DNA of 49,557 bases from Paenibacillus sp. JJ-223 (GTDB lineage: Bacteria; Bacillota; Bacilli; Paenibacillales; Paenibacillaceae), in NCBI RefSeq assembly GCF_927798175.1, contig NZ_CAKMMP010000028.1, positions 1 through 49,557 of the forward strand, read 5' to 3'. Of the stretch, positions 1 to 7,481 are shown piece after piece; the first letter of the stretch is position 1, and every line of letters begins with the position of its first letter. The translations under genes were made by a program, and so were the position numbers. Below the pieces are notes generated by a model, which ran no database searches, was not told where the DNA came from, and saw nothing but the letters and a program-made list of their open reading frames with translations.

Positions 1-58
1 CTCTAGCGCCGATGGTACTTGGACCGCAGGGTCCTGGGAGAGTAGGAAGCCGCCAAGC
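1..58 (+). rRNA. rrf: 5S ribosomal RNA, 3' end (partial)
   Basis: The first ~58 bases match the conserved 3' part of bacterial 5S rRNA: the GCGCCGATGGTA and GGACCGCAGGGTCCTGGGAGAGTA-type segments (helices IV/V), closing with GCCAAGC. The 5' half lies outside the window. It is the end of an rRNA operon read on the plus strand. In B. subtilis the rrnO operon also lies directly upstream of guaB. Confidence 0.95.
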
Positions 59-63
59 GAAGA

Positions 64-97
64 ACCACTGCCGATGTAATCGGCGGTGGTTTTTATT
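64..97 (+). terminator. rRNA operon terminator
   Basis: An 11-bp stem (ACCACTGCCGA pairing with TCGGCGGTGGT, loop TGTAA) is followed by a T-rich run. It lies about 6 bases after the 5S sequence and is the rho-independent terminator of the rRNA operon. Confidence 0.92.
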
Positions 98-409
98 TTT
101 TTATAGATATATTTAGTGAATTTATTCATCAAAAAAAGGCCTTATTATATAGTACATTTTGACAAACATACCATTCCAATTGGAACGGTAATTTGTCTCA
201 TCTTTTCATTTGTCCTCAGTGTACATACATATGTGTTCAACAGACAGTACACCCTATAGAAGAGGGCGGTTTTCCTTGACAGTCTAAATAGCGCTTTGCT
301 ATCATGGCAATAATAAATTTTTAAGTAACGTACTTTTTAGGAACATACAGCCTGGAATCAACAGATTTTGGACCGTAAAGCAGAGCACATATTAAGGAGG
401 AACACCCGC
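98..409 (+). promoter_or_regulatory. guaB upstream region: promoter and a 20-bp palindrome
   Basis: There is no gene here. A sigma-A promoter is visible: TTGACA at 276-281 and TATCAT at 300-305 with an 18-base spacer. Further upstream, 170-189 is an almost perfect inverted repeat (ACCATTCCAATTGGAACGGT; core TTCCAATTGGAA is exact) that looks like an operator, although it lies ~90 bases before the -35 element. A TTGACA at 159-164 abuts it but has no convincing -10. The guaB ribosome binding site AAGGAGG is at 394-400. Confidence 0.6.
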
Positions 410-1867
410 GTGTGGGAAGACAAATTTGGTAAGGAAGGCTTGACCTTCGACGATGTTTTGCTGGTGCCACGGAAATCCGAGACACTGCCTAAAGAAGTAG
501 ACGTATCCGTTCGTTTGAGCGATAACGTGAAATTGAACATCCCTTTGATCAGTGCCGGGATGGATACCGTAACAGAAGCAACAATGGCAATTGCCATCGC
601 TCGGGAAGGCGGCATTGGTATCATCCATAAAAACATGTCCGTCGAACAACAGGCTGAAGAAGTGGACCGTGTTAAACGTTCCGAGAGTGGCGTCATCACC
701 AATCCGTTCTCTCTCACTGCCGATCACCTGGTATCCGATGCCGAAGCGGTTATGGCTAAATACCGGATTTCCGGTGTGCCGATCGTGGATGCCGATCAAA
801 AGCTGGTCGGTATTTTGACAAATCGCGATTTGCGTTTCATTCACGATTACGGAATCAAAATCAATGATGTAATGACTCGTGAAAACCTGGTAACTGCTCC
901 TGTCGGCACAACGCTGCAAGAAGCCGAGGGGATTCTGCAGAAGCATAAGATCGAGAAGCTTCCTTTGGTGGACGAGACGAACACCCTTAAAGGGCTCATC
1001 ACCATTAAAGATATCGAAAAAGCAATTCAATTCCCGAACGCAGCCAAAGATGCTCAAGGACGCCTGCTCGTCGGCGCAGCGATCGGCATTTCCAAAGATA
1101 CGTTCGAACGTGCCGAAGCATTGGTACAAGCCGGCGTGGACCTGATTACGGTTGATTCCGCTCATGGTCATCACATTAATATCCTAGATGCGGTTCGCCA
1201 ATTGCGTGAACGTTTCCCGAACCTGACCATTGTTGCAGGCAACGTTGCAACGGGTGATGCAACACGCGACTTGATCGAGGCAGGTGCTTCGGTAGTCAAA
1301 GTGGGTATCGGCCCGGGTTCGATCTGTACAACCCGTGTTATCGCGGGAATCGGCGTTCCGCAAGTAACGGCCGTATACGATTGCGCAACGGTTGCACGCG
1401 AATACGGTGTACCGATCATCGCCGATGGCGGGATCAAATATTCCGGCGAGATTACAAAAGCTCTTGCTGCCGGGGCTCATGCAGTTATGCTGGGAAGCCT
1501 GTTTGCAGGTACGGAAGAAAGCCCGGGCGAGTCGGAGATTTATCAAGGACGCCGCTTTAAAGTATATCGCGGAATGGGTTCCCTCGCTGCCATGAAACAA
1601 GGCAGTAAGGACCGTTACTTCCAAGATGACGACAAAAAGCTCGTTCCTGAAGGGATCGAAGGCCGCGTTGCTTACAAAGGGCCGATCTCGGATACGATTC
1701 ACCAGTTGATCGGAGGTCTGCGTTCCGGTATGGGATACTGCGGGACAAGCAACCTGGAGCAGCTGCGCAACGATACGGCGTTTATCCGCATTACCGGAGC
1801 AGGGCTTCGCGAAAGCCATCCGCATGATGTACAAATTACAAAAGAGGCACCTAACTACTCCTTGTAA
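410..1867 (+). CDS. guaB: Inosine-5'-monophosphate dehydrogenase
   Basis: This enzyme oxidises IMP to XMP with NAD+, the committed step of GMP synthesis in the cytoplasm. The product is 485 aa, typical for bacterial IMPDH. The catalytic barrel contains the active-site loop GPGSICTTR with the nucleophilic Cys306. The tandem CBS (Bateman) insert lies roughly at residues 95-215 (for example the ISGVPIVD and KLPLVDE stretches). I start at GTG 410 (product begins MWEDKFGKEG) because AAGGAGG sits 9 bases upstream; an in-frame TTG at 368 would place the Shine-Dalgarno inside the coding region. It lies directly downstream of an rRNA operon, as in B. subtilis, with its own promoter and a terminator after it. 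Confidence 0.98.
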   Translation: MWEDKFGKEGLTFDDVLLVPRKSETLPKEVDVSVRLSDNVKLNIPLISAGMDTVTEATMAIAIAREGGIGIIHKNMSVEQQAEEVDRVKRSESGVITNPFSLTADHLVSDAEAVMAKYRISGVPIVDADQKLVGILTNRDLRFIHDYGIKINDVMTRENLVTAPVGTTLQEAEGILQKHKIEKLPLVDETNTLKGLITIKDIEKAIQFPNAAKDAQGRLLVGAAIGISKDTFERAEALVQAGVDLITVDSAHGHHINILDAVRQLRERFPNLTIVAGNVATGDATRDLIEAGASVVKVGIGPGSICTTRVIAGIGVPQVTAVYDCATVAREYGVPIIADGGIKYSGEITKALAAGAHAVMLGSLFAGTEESPGESEIYQGRRFKVYRGMGSLAAMKQGSKDRYFQDDDKKLVPEGIEGRVAYKGPISDTIHQLIGGLRSGMGYCGTSNLEQLRNDTAFIRITGAGLRESHPHDVQITKEAPNYSL

Positions 1868-1890
1868 TCAGAAGGGTGTCATTTATTCCC

Positions 1891-1928
1891 AAGGCAGGCT
1901 CGGCGATTTTCGCCGGGCTTGTCTTTTT
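1891..1928 (+). terminator. guaB terminator
   Basis: A GC-rich hairpin (AAGGCAGGCTCGGCGA against TCGCCGGGCTTGTCTT with G-T wobbles, loop of about 2 bases) is followed by seven Ts. It lies 24 bases after the guaB stop codon. Confidence 0.85.
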
Positions 1929-2326
1929 TTGCGGATACCCCTGTGATAGAATAGTAAGGGTGGTTACGGACCATTGGGCAAACGAGGGCGAAGCGACATT
2001 GTTGTTAAAATTGCCCGGACAAGCCTGTGGCGTTTTTATGAAGGGTTTCTCGTTTATTGAAGTCCTTGCTGCATGGGCCTTATTAAGAGCACCGATGCAG
2101 TTTCTGTTTTATCATTATGAAGCGCATATGTCCTTCTACATAAGCATGTAGATATGCTGATTAAGTGACGATCGATCTTGTACTTTCAGAGCGACGGCAT
2201 CGCTCTTTCGATACAGCGCATATACAAAGAAAAAGATTCACACCAACATCTGCACGGTTCAGGGCAAAAAAATATCACAGTTCAAGCTGTTCCACAGCTT
2301 CGGATGTGAAGGGAGAATTTACTACA
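1929..2326 (+). promoter_or_regulatory. dacA upstream region with a small hairpin
   Basis: I see no gene with a ribosome binding site here. An exact 7-bp hairpin (AGAGCGA, loop CGGCA, TCGCTCT) lies at 2188-2206 within the presumed dacA leader; the short pyrimidine tail after it is too weak to call a terminator. A weak promoter candidate is TTGAAG near 2057 with TATTAA 18 bases later. An open frame running through the guaB terminator is not supported. Confidence 0.35.
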
Positions 2327-3715
2327 TTGAAAGCTAAACGAACGAATAAAAATAAACGCCAATTGCTCAAAAAAAGCGTAGCGTCGATGATGCTGGTCAA
2401 CATGCTCTGCATGTCCGCGGTCATGCCGGTCATGGCGGCAGCGAATAATTCGGGTCAGGTTCTTACTGCGGCAGCTACCAAAACACAAACGGTAAAAGCA
2501 GCACAGATTCCATCCGTGGATTCCCTCGGGCTGAAGGTTAAATCGGCGATTCTCATGGAGGCCTCCACAGGGGAAGTTCTTCTGAATGTGAATGCGAATG
2601 AAGCTATGCCACCTGCGAGCATGACCAAAATGATGACGGAATATATCGTGGCTGAACAGGTCAAGCAAGGAAAATTCAGCTGGGATGACGTCGTTGAGGT
2701 TAAGGATAACGCAGCAAAAAGTATCGGTTCCCGCATTTTTCTCGCCAAAGGGGACAAGCATACAGTTAAGGAGCTGTACATCGCGATGGCCGTAGGCTCG
2801 GCAAATGATGCTACTGTTGCGCTGGCGGAATATGTCGCTGGCTCTGAAGCCGAGTTCGTAAAAATGATGAACGAAGAAGCACAGCGTATGGGCATGAAAG
2901 ATACGTATTTTATTAACTCTACAGGTCTTGATCGTGCTGACATGCCGGAGGATTACCGTCCTGCCGAAGACAAGGAAACGGTGATGTCGGCGTATGATGC
3001 GGCGATCCTATGCAGATACATCATTAAAGACCATCCGGACTATAAGGATTTTACGACGATTCAATCCTACAAATTCCGTCCAAACGACAAGGCGCCAATC
3101 ATTAACTACAACTGGATGCTGGAAGCAAATAAAGATATCACCAACTTCAAAAGCTTTGCTTACGAAGGTTTGGACGGCATGAAGACAGGTCACACTACGA
3201 AAGCAGGCAACAATTTCACGGGAACTGCTGAGCGTAATGGATTGCGTTACATCAGCGTAGTAATGGGCACCACTTCTGAAGCAGCACGCTTTACGGAAAC
3301 ACGGAAGGTACTGGATTATGGATTTAACAATTTTGAGGTCAAGCAGGCAGTTGCTGCAAAAACGAAGGTAACCGGTCTGGAATCCGTTCCTCTTAAAAAG
3401 GGGAGTGAAACAACAGTTCCTGTCGTGACCGATAATGCGGTAAGCTTTGTCGTTCCGAAGGGTACGCAGAACCTGGATGTTACGTTCAAGACGAACGTAT
3501 CGAACGATAACGAACTGGTGGCCCCAATCAAAGCAGGAACCAAGGTTGGAACGGTAACCTACACCTATAAAGCGGACGGCATGGAGCCTCAGGAGAAAAC
3601 GGTAAACCTGATCACGGCAGAAGACGCGGAAAAAGGCGGATGGTTCCGGTTGTTCTTCCGTGCCATTAAAGATTTCTTCGTTGATCTGTTCGACGGAATC
3701 AAGAACCTCTTCTAA
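2327..3715 (+). CDS. dacA: D-alanyl-D-alanine carboxypeptidase (PBP5 type)
   Basis: This low-molecular-weight penicillin-binding protein removes the terminal D-Ala from peptidoglycan stem pentapeptides outside the membrane. The start is TTG 2327 with AAGGGAG 11 bases upstream, giving a 462-aa product. It opens with a classic signal peptide: a Lys/Arg-rich N-terminus, a hydrophobic stretch at ~19-36 and an Ala-rich cleavage region (PVMAAAN). The three active-site motifs are present: S98-M-T-K101, S158-A-N160 and K286-T-G288. A PBP5 C-terminal beta domain follows. The last ~24 residues (WFRLFFRAIKDFFVDLF) form an amphipathic membrane-anchoring helix. The gene lies between guaB and the pdx genes, as in Bacillus. 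Longer open frames upstream of the TTG carry no signal peptide and lack a ribosome binding site. Confidence 0.96.
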   Translation: MKAKRTNKNKRQLLKKSVASMMLVNMLCMSAVMPVMAAANNSGQVLTAAATKTQTVKAAQIPSVDSLGLKVKSAILMEASTGEVLLNVNANEAMPPASMTKMMTEYIVAEQVKQGKFSWDDVVEVKDNAAKSIGSRIFLAKGDKHTVKELYIAMAVGSANDATVALAEYVAGSEAEFVKMMNEEAQRMGMKDTYFINSTGLDRADMPEDYRPAEDKETVMSAYDAAILCRYIIKDHPDYKDFTTIQSYKFRPNDKAPIINYNWMLEANKDITNFKSFAYEGLDGMKTGHTTKAGNNFTGTAERNGLRYISVVMGTTSEAARFTETRKVLDYGFNNFEVKQAVAAKTKVTGLESVPLKKGSETTVPVVTDNAVSFVVPKGTQNLDVTFKTNVSNDNELVAPIKAGTKVGTVTYTYKADGMEPQEKTVNLITAEDAEKGGWFRLFFRAIKDFFVDLFDGIKNLF

Positions 3716-3734
3716 CGAGCAGGGCCGATCCGAA

Positions 3735-3813
3735 CCATCCATGAATATTACGCAAAGGTGGCAGCAGAGGATAAGCCTTCAGCCGTTTGCGTGTTATTCG
3801 ATCGGATGGATTG
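3735..3813 (+). other. Long imperfect hairpin between dacA and the pdxS scar
   Basis: The arm around 3735-3757 (containing GAATATTACGCAAAGG) pairs with 3783-3813 (containing CCGTTTGCGTGTTATTC and then GGATGGATT). ACGCAAA/TTTGCGT and GAATA/TATTC are exact. It has no U-run, so it is not a clear intrinsic terminator. A second small inverted repeat (AACTTG...CAAGTT, 3816-3846) follows, then a TATAAT at 3859-3864 that could be the old pdxS promoter. Confidence 0.45.
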
Positions 3814-3867
3814 TAACTTGGTTGGTTTTCCGGTAAAATATCAAGTTAGGATTCTACGTATAATCTG

Positions 3868-3945
3868 ATGATTTTCCAGCTTAACCACAGTAATGAAATC
3901 TCCAAACTTGCCCCTTCCGAGCGCATGCAGGATCGTGGCATGTAA
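3868..3945 (+). pseudogene. pdxS: pdxS remnant: only the last ~16 codons survive
   Basis: Reading the frame that ends at TAA 3943-3945 gives EISKLAPSERMQDRGM from 3895. This resembles the C-terminus of PdxS (PLP synthase synthase subunit), whose family ends in a (E/D)I..L.PEQRMQERGW-type tail. The rest of the ~294-codon gene is absent. Upstream in the same frame is unrelated sequence from an ATG at 3868 (MIFQLNHSN), and a stop lies further back. Its position between dacA and pdxT is exactly where pdxS sits in Bacillus (dacA-pdxS-pdxT-serS). I read it as an internal deletion that fused leader sequence to the pdxS tail. The scar may be translated as a 25-aa peptide ahead of pdxT. An assembly collapse cannot be excluded. 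Confidence 0.8.
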
Positions 3946-3963
3946 GGGAAGGAAAATGCGAAA

Positions 3964-4557
3964 ATGAAGATTGGCGTTTTGGCACTTCAAGGTGCGGTAA
4001 CCGAACATATACGCAGCATCGAACTTGCCGGGGCAGAGGGCGTACCTGTCAAGCAGGTTGAGCAATTGGCTGAATTGGACGGCCTGATCCTTCCTGGCGG
4101 AGAGAGTACGACGATAGGCAAGCTTATGCGCAAATACGGCTTTATGGAGGCCATTCGTTCTTTTGCAGCTGAAGGAAAGCCTGTTTTCGGCACATGCGCG
4201 GGATTGATTGTTATGGCAGAGCGTATAGCTGGACAGGAAGAGGCTCACTTGGGCCTTATGGACATGACGGTATCCCGGAATGCGTTTGGTCGTCAGAGGG
4301 AGAGCTTTGAAACGGATCTGCCTGTCAAAGGCATTGAAGGACCGGTAAGGGCCGTATTTATACGCGCGCCTTTGATCGAAAGCGTAGGGGAAGGGGTAAA
4401 TGTGCTTTCCACCTATAACGACGAAATCGTCACAGCTCGTCAGGGGAACTTGCTGGCATGCTCCTATCATCCGGAGCTTACGGACGATTATCGTCTGCAT
4501 GCTTATTTTGTAGACATGGCTCGTTCCGCTAAGAATGCTGTACCTAACCATGAATAA
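3964..4557 (+). CDS. pdxT: Pyridoxal 5'-phosphate synthase glutaminase subunit
   Basis: PdxT hydrolyses glutamine and channels ammonia to PdxS, which makes PLP from ribose 5-phosphate and glyceraldehyde 3-phosphate. The product is 197 aa, full length for the family. The class-I glutaminase triad is intact: Cys78 in GTCAG, His169 and Glu171 in SYHPELTDD; the LPGGEST oxyanion/substrate motif is at 43-49. The start ATG 3964 lies downstream of GGGAAGG. An ATG seven bases earlier gives only a three-codon frame. Unusually, the partner gene pdxS that normally precedes it is reduced to a short scar, so the subunit must pair with PdxS encoded elsewhere or be orphaned. The intact reading frame argues for recent loss or continued use. 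Confidence 0.97.
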   Translation: MKIGVLALQGAVTEHIRSIELAGAEGVPVKQVEQLAELDGLILPGGESTTIGKLMRKYGFMEAIRSFAAEGKPVFGTCAGLIVMAERIAGQEEAHLGLMDMTVSRNAFGRQRESFETDLPVKGIEGPVRAVFIRAPLIESVGEGVNVLSTYNDEIVTARQGNLLACSYHPELTDDYRLHAYFVDMARSAKNAVPNHE

Positions 4558-4820
4558 ATAATGCACAACCTATGATCTCCCGATATCGATCACCCCTGTG
4601 ATGGTTATGCCATTGCTCAGGAATTGTATGTGATCAGATGCCTGATGTTGCCCGTATCTGCTTGATGAGACAAAGCGGGGATCGCAGCGTGGGGTATCTT
4701 GTCACCGGGAGATAAAGGTTGTTTTTTTGGTTCCATGAAAAGCGAAGTTATAAGGGCTCCCTAATAATGCCGATAAAAGAGTAAGGGGCTTATTACGCGG
4801 AGGATTTAGGAGGGGTAGTA
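4558..4820 (+). promoter_or_regulatory. serS leader with long-range pairing; no canonical T-box
   Basis: ATCTCCCG (4575-4582) is exactly complementary to CGGGAGAT (4706-4713), which would close a ~139-base domain. Inside it are small hairpins (ATCAC/GTGAT, ATCAG/CTGAT). A T-rich run follows at 4721-4727. A further hairpin (4749-4796) precedes the serS ribosome binding site. Many Bacillota serS genes carry a tRNA-sensing T-box leader, but I cannot find its GGGTGGNACCGCG-type sequence here. Function unproven. Confidence 0.4.
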
Positions 4821-6104
4821 GTGCTTGATGTAAGAATTTTGCGAAATGAATTGAATCGAGTGGAAGAAGCGCTTAACAACCGCGGCAAGTCGTTGGACCT
4901 GATCTCGGGGTTCACCGAGCTGGATACCAAGCGCCGCGAGCTACTGCAGGAGAGCGAAGCGTTGAAAAACCAGCGAAACACCGTTTCCGCCGAGGTGGCC
5001 AAACGCAAAAAAAACCGTGAGAATGCGGATGAACTCATCGTTGAAATGCGTGAGGTTTCTGATCGGATCAAAGCAATGGATGAAGAGGTTCGCGAACTGG
5101 AAGCCCAAATCAATGACCTGACCATGGCTATTCCCAACATTCCAAACGAGAGCGTGCCGGTGGGCGCATCCGAAGAGGATAATGTGGAAATTCGCCGCTG
5201 GTCCGAACCGAAAAGCTTTTCTTTTACACCAAAAGCACATTGGGAAATTGCGCAGGAGCTGAACATCCTTGATTTTGAAGCGGCTGCGAAAGTTACAGGT
5301 TCCCGGTTTACTTTCTACAAAGGGCTTGGAGCACGTTTGGAGCGTGCACTGATCAATTTCATGATGGATCTGCACAGCGATCAGCATGGATACGAAGAAA
5401 TCTTGCCTCCTTATATCGTCAACCGAGATAGCTTGTTTGGTACAGGCCAGTTGCCAAAGTTCGAAGAAGATTTGTTCAAACTGAAGGATACCGAATATTA
5501 TCTGATTCCGACAGCGGAAGTTCCCGTCACGAACTATCATCGCGAAGAAATTTTGAACGTGGAAGATCTGCCGAAGCATTTCGTGGCGTACAGCTCTTGT
5601 TTCCGTTCCGAGGCTGGCTCCGCCGGTCGAGATACACGCGGTTTGATTCGCCAGCACCAGTTCAACAAGGTGGAGCTGCTCAAACTCGCGACGCCAGAAA
5701 CCTCGTATGAGGAATTGGAGAAAATGACCCAAAATGCGGAGCGCGTGCTTCAATTGCTTGAGCTCCCTTACCGTGTTTTGACGTTGTGCACAGGGGATAT
5801 GGGCTTTACGTCTGCCAAAACGTACGATCTAGAGGTATGGTTGCCGGAGAGCAATACGTACCGTGAAATTTCTTCTTGCTCCAATTGCGAGGATTTTCAG
5901 GCACGCCGTGCCAACATCCGCTTCCGCAGGGAGGCTAAAGCGAAGCCGGAATTCGTACATACCTTGAATGGTTCCGGTCTGGCGGTTGGCCGTACCCTTG
6001 CAGCAATCCTGGAAAACTACCAGCAAGAGGATGGTTCGGTTGTGATCCCTGAGGTTCTTCGCCCTTATATGGGAGGCATTAGCGTAATCACCCGCCGTTC
6101 GTAG
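4821..6104 (+). CDS. serS: Seryl-tRNA synthetase
   Basis: This class-II aminoacyl-tRNA synthetase charges tRNA-Ser with serine. The product is 427 aa, normal length. The N-terminal ~110 residues form the charged antiparallel coiled-coil arm (rich in E/K/R, for example ELDTKRRELLQESEALKNQR) that binds the long variable arm of tRNA-Ser. The catalytic core follows with motif 2 (FRSEAGSAGRDTRG) and motif 3 (GSGLAVGRTLAAILENYQ). The GTG start at 4821 is fixed by AGGAGG five to seven bases upstream. The tRNA-Ser gene downstream is one of its substrates. A hairpin at 6119-6169 follows the stop codon. Confidence 0.98.
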   Translation: MLDVRILRNELNRVEEALNNRGKSLDLISGFTELDTKRRELLQESEALKNQRNTVSAEVAKRKKNRENADELIVEMREVSDRIKAMDEEVRELEAQINDLTMAIPNIPNESVPVGASEEDNVEIRRWSEPKSFSFTPKAHWEIAQELNILDFEAAAKVTGSRFTFYKGLGARLERALINFMMDLHSDQHGYEEILPPYIVNRDSLFGTGQLPKFEEDLFKLKDTEYYLIPTAEVPVTNYHREEILNVEDLPKHFVAYSSCFRSEAGSAGRDTRGLIRQHQFNKVELLKLATPETSYEELEKMTQNAERVLQLLELPYRVLTLCTGDMGFTSAKTYDLEVWLPESNTYREISSCSNCEDFQARRANIRFRREAKAKPEFVHTLNGSGLAVGRTLAAILENYQQEDGSVVIPEVLRPYMGGISVITRRS

Positions 6105-6118
6105 GCAATAAAAACCAA

Positions 6119-6169
6119 GTGGGGATCCGGCGTAACATTTCGTAATAAAACGCCGGATTTTAATCCCAC
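6119..6169 (+). terminator. Probable serS terminator
   Basis: Long inverted repeat: GTGGGGATCCGGCGT pairs with ACGCCGGAT, and ATCCCAC extends the outer stem around a TTTTA bulge. It ends serS transcription or shields the tRNA gene. The T-run is interrupted, so efficiency is uncertain. Confidence 0.55.
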
Positions 6170-6188
6170 ATTGAGCAAAGTAAAAGGG

Positions 6189-6218
6189 TTGCTTCCGCAT
6201 ATAATGATGTGGTATGAT
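6189..6218 (+). promoter_or_regulatory. tRNA-Ser promoter
   Basis: TTGCTT (6189-6194) and TATGAT (6213-6218) are separated by 18 bases and lie ~35 bases before the tRNA. Confidence 0.6.
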
Positions 6219-6253
6219 ATGTTTCGTGGCAACTTTATAGTTCTTTATAACCT

Positions 6254-6342
6254 GGAGAGATACCGAAGCGGTCATAACGGGGCGGTCTTGAAAACCGTTA
6301 GAGTGCAAGCTCACGTGGGTTCGAATCCCACTCTCTCCGCCA
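6254..6342 (+). tRNA. tRNA-Ser (anticodon UGA)
   Basis: The acceptor stem GGAGAGA/TCTCTCC carries G73 and an encoded CCA (6340-6342). The anticodon stem GCGGT/ACCGT holds the loop CTTGAAA, so the anticodon is TGA, reading UCA. A long class-II variable arm follows and the T-loop is GGGTTCGAATCCC. This is typical of tRNA-Ser. In B. subtilis a tRNA-Ser gene also follows serS. Confidence 0.97.
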
Positions 6343-6357
6343 ACTTATAATAATGAC

Positions 6358-6391
6358 AAGGATTTGGGCGTATATGCCTGAATCCTTTTTT
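6358..6391 (+). terminator. tRNA-Ser terminator
   Basis: AAGGATT...AATCCTT stem with an inner GGGC/GCCT extension, followed by T6. It lies 16 bases after the tRNA CCA end. Confidence 0.85.
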
Positions 6392-6498
6392 GATTTTCTT
6401 GGCTTTATAACGCTAACGGCAGCCTTCCATTCGCGTTCGAAGCAGATGCATAAAAACATGCTCAACGCCGCAACTTATAGGGGTGGAGGTGGTCAATA

Positions 6499-6840
6499 AT
6501 GAACCGCGAGTTGAACATGGATCAAAATGAGCTTGTGGACGCTTGGCAGGAAGTGCTGCCCCAGGTCTTGAATGTAGGCGATCAGGCACAGGTAATGGCC
6601 GATGAAGCCGATCAGCAAGCGATACGCATACACATCGAGACGGCAGGGCATCAGATGTATTCCTTCGACTTTAAATGTGCTTACGTGGACTCGCGTGAAG
6701 TCGAGGTCCAGCTCGTGGACGTTGAACGGGATGGCAGAACTACCGATGAGCGCACCGAATCCATACAAGAACTAGCTTACGACTATAAACGTCACATCCA
6801 TGAATGTGCCCAGTCTTTGCAGTCGAAAACGAACCGATAA
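6499..6840 (+). CDS. Uncharacterised acidic cytoplasmic protein (113 aa)
   Basis: I do not recognise the family. The protein is hydrophilic, with no signal peptide or membrane segment. It has a mixed alpha/beta-looking core (residues ~40-80, IRIHIETAGHQMYSFDFKCAYVD) and a helical C-terminus rich in E, K and Q. It starts at ATG 6499 with GGAGGTG seven bases upstream. It is the first of three short genes on the same strand before a terminator at 7266-7294; the third encodes a spore protein, so a spore-related role is possible but unproven. The strong ribosome binding site and tight spacing to the next gene support it as a real gene. Confidence 0.75.
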   Translation: MNRELNMDQNELVDAWQEVLPQVLNVGDQAQVMADEADQQAIRIHIETAGHQMYSFDFKCAYVDSREVEVQLVDVERDGRTTDERTESIQELAYDYKRHIHECAQSLQSKTNR

Positions 6841-6865
6841 CTTGTGATCCAAAGGAGTGAGGAAC

Positions 6866-7042
6866 TTGAGCAAAGCCAAAGCAGGCGTGGACAAAAATTT
6901 GCAAAACGTTGCCGCCGATCTGGAGCAGACTGTCGTCAATAGCCATCATGCCCAACAGATACAGCAGGATACCAACGACCGTCGCCATCAGGATTCCTTG
7001 AATCATGATAAAACGGAAGACATGGACCCATCCCATTCCTAA
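6866..7042 (+). CDS. Small hydrophilic protein (58 aa), unknown
   Basis: The start is TTG 6866 with AAAGGAG eight bases upstream; a GTG nine bases earlier would overlap that site. The product (MSKAKAGVDKNLQNVAADLE...) is rich in Asn, Gln, His and Asp, with no Cys and no hydrophobic segment. It lies 25 bases after the 113-aa gene and 23 bases before an SspP-like gene. That composition and context suit a small spore or coat-associated protein, but it does not match the SspO sequence that accompanies SspP in B. subtilis. Its function is not known to me. Confidence 0.6.
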   Translation: MSKAKAGVDKNLQNVAADLEQTVVNSHHAQQIQQDTNDRRHQDSLNHDKTEDMDPSHS

Positions 7043-7065
7043 TCTCTTGTACTGGAGGTAACCAT

Positions 7066-7221
7066 ATGAGCAAACCAAAGGCTGTGCCCGTACCCGAAGC
7101 TCAAGATTCCGGACAAAATCATCGGGATTCACGCAAGGATTCGACCATGCAAGAGCCATTATCCGGGTCGAAAAAAGTAAAAAACCGGAACCATGTGGGT
7201 CACTTGAATCCTGAAGGCTAG
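7066..7221 (+). CDS. sspP: Small acid-soluble spore protein P (SspP) family
   Basis: This 51-aa product contains EPLSGSKKVKNRNHVGH, which matches the conserved core of B. subtilis SspP (PLSGSKKVKNRNH). SspP is a minor small acid-soluble spore protein made in the forespore late in sporulation; its precise role is not established. The start ATG 7066 has GGAGG seven bases upstream. The N-terminal ~28 residues (MSKPKAVPVPEAQDSGQ...) diverge from the Bacillus protein. It is the last gene of a three-gene cluster and is followed by a strong terminator. I see no convincing sigma-G promoter upstream of the cluster. Confidence 0.85.
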   Translation: MSKPKAVPVPEAQDSGQNHRDSRKDSTMQEPLSGSKKVKNRNHVGHLNPEG

Positions 7222-7265
7222 GCAGAATCAAAATATAACGGATTTTATATATTTAGCAAGACATA

Positions 7266-7294
7266 AAACTCTGGTTACCTAACCAGAGTTTTTG
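7266..7294 (+). terminator. Terminator of the small spore-protein cluster
   Basis: AACTCTGGTTA/TAACCAGAGTT is an exact 11-bp stem with a two-base loop, followed by T's. Confidence 0.93.
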
Positions 7295-7481
7295 CGTATT
7301 AATACATATACCTTGGGATGGTAACGGTGCGCGCCTAAACCTAACATAGGTCTTTCTAGCTATTTTTCCGTGTTGGGACACAAATTTCCCAAAATGTGTT
7401 TCCGTTTTTCAATTTATGGTTTATCATTGAACTTGAATTGCTTTTTTGGGGGCAGACACACGAGAGGAGAGAAACAAATCA

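Noticed and set aside
368..409. TTG start 14 codons upstream for guaB
   Set aside because: The AAGGAGG ribosome binding site lies inside this extension and the family begins with the sequence from GTG 410.
1876..2151. Open frame of 91 codons after guaB
   Set aside because: It runs through the guaB terminator hairpin, has no ribosome binding site and its product resembles nothing.
2165..2326. N-terminal extension of dacA
   Set aside because: It would place 54 residues ahead of a perfect signal peptide; AAGGGAG supports TTG 2327.
4690..4730. T-box antiterminator in the serS leader
   Set aside because: The region AGCGTGGGGTATCTTGTCACC is only loosely similar; the required GGGTGGNACCGCG-type block is absent.
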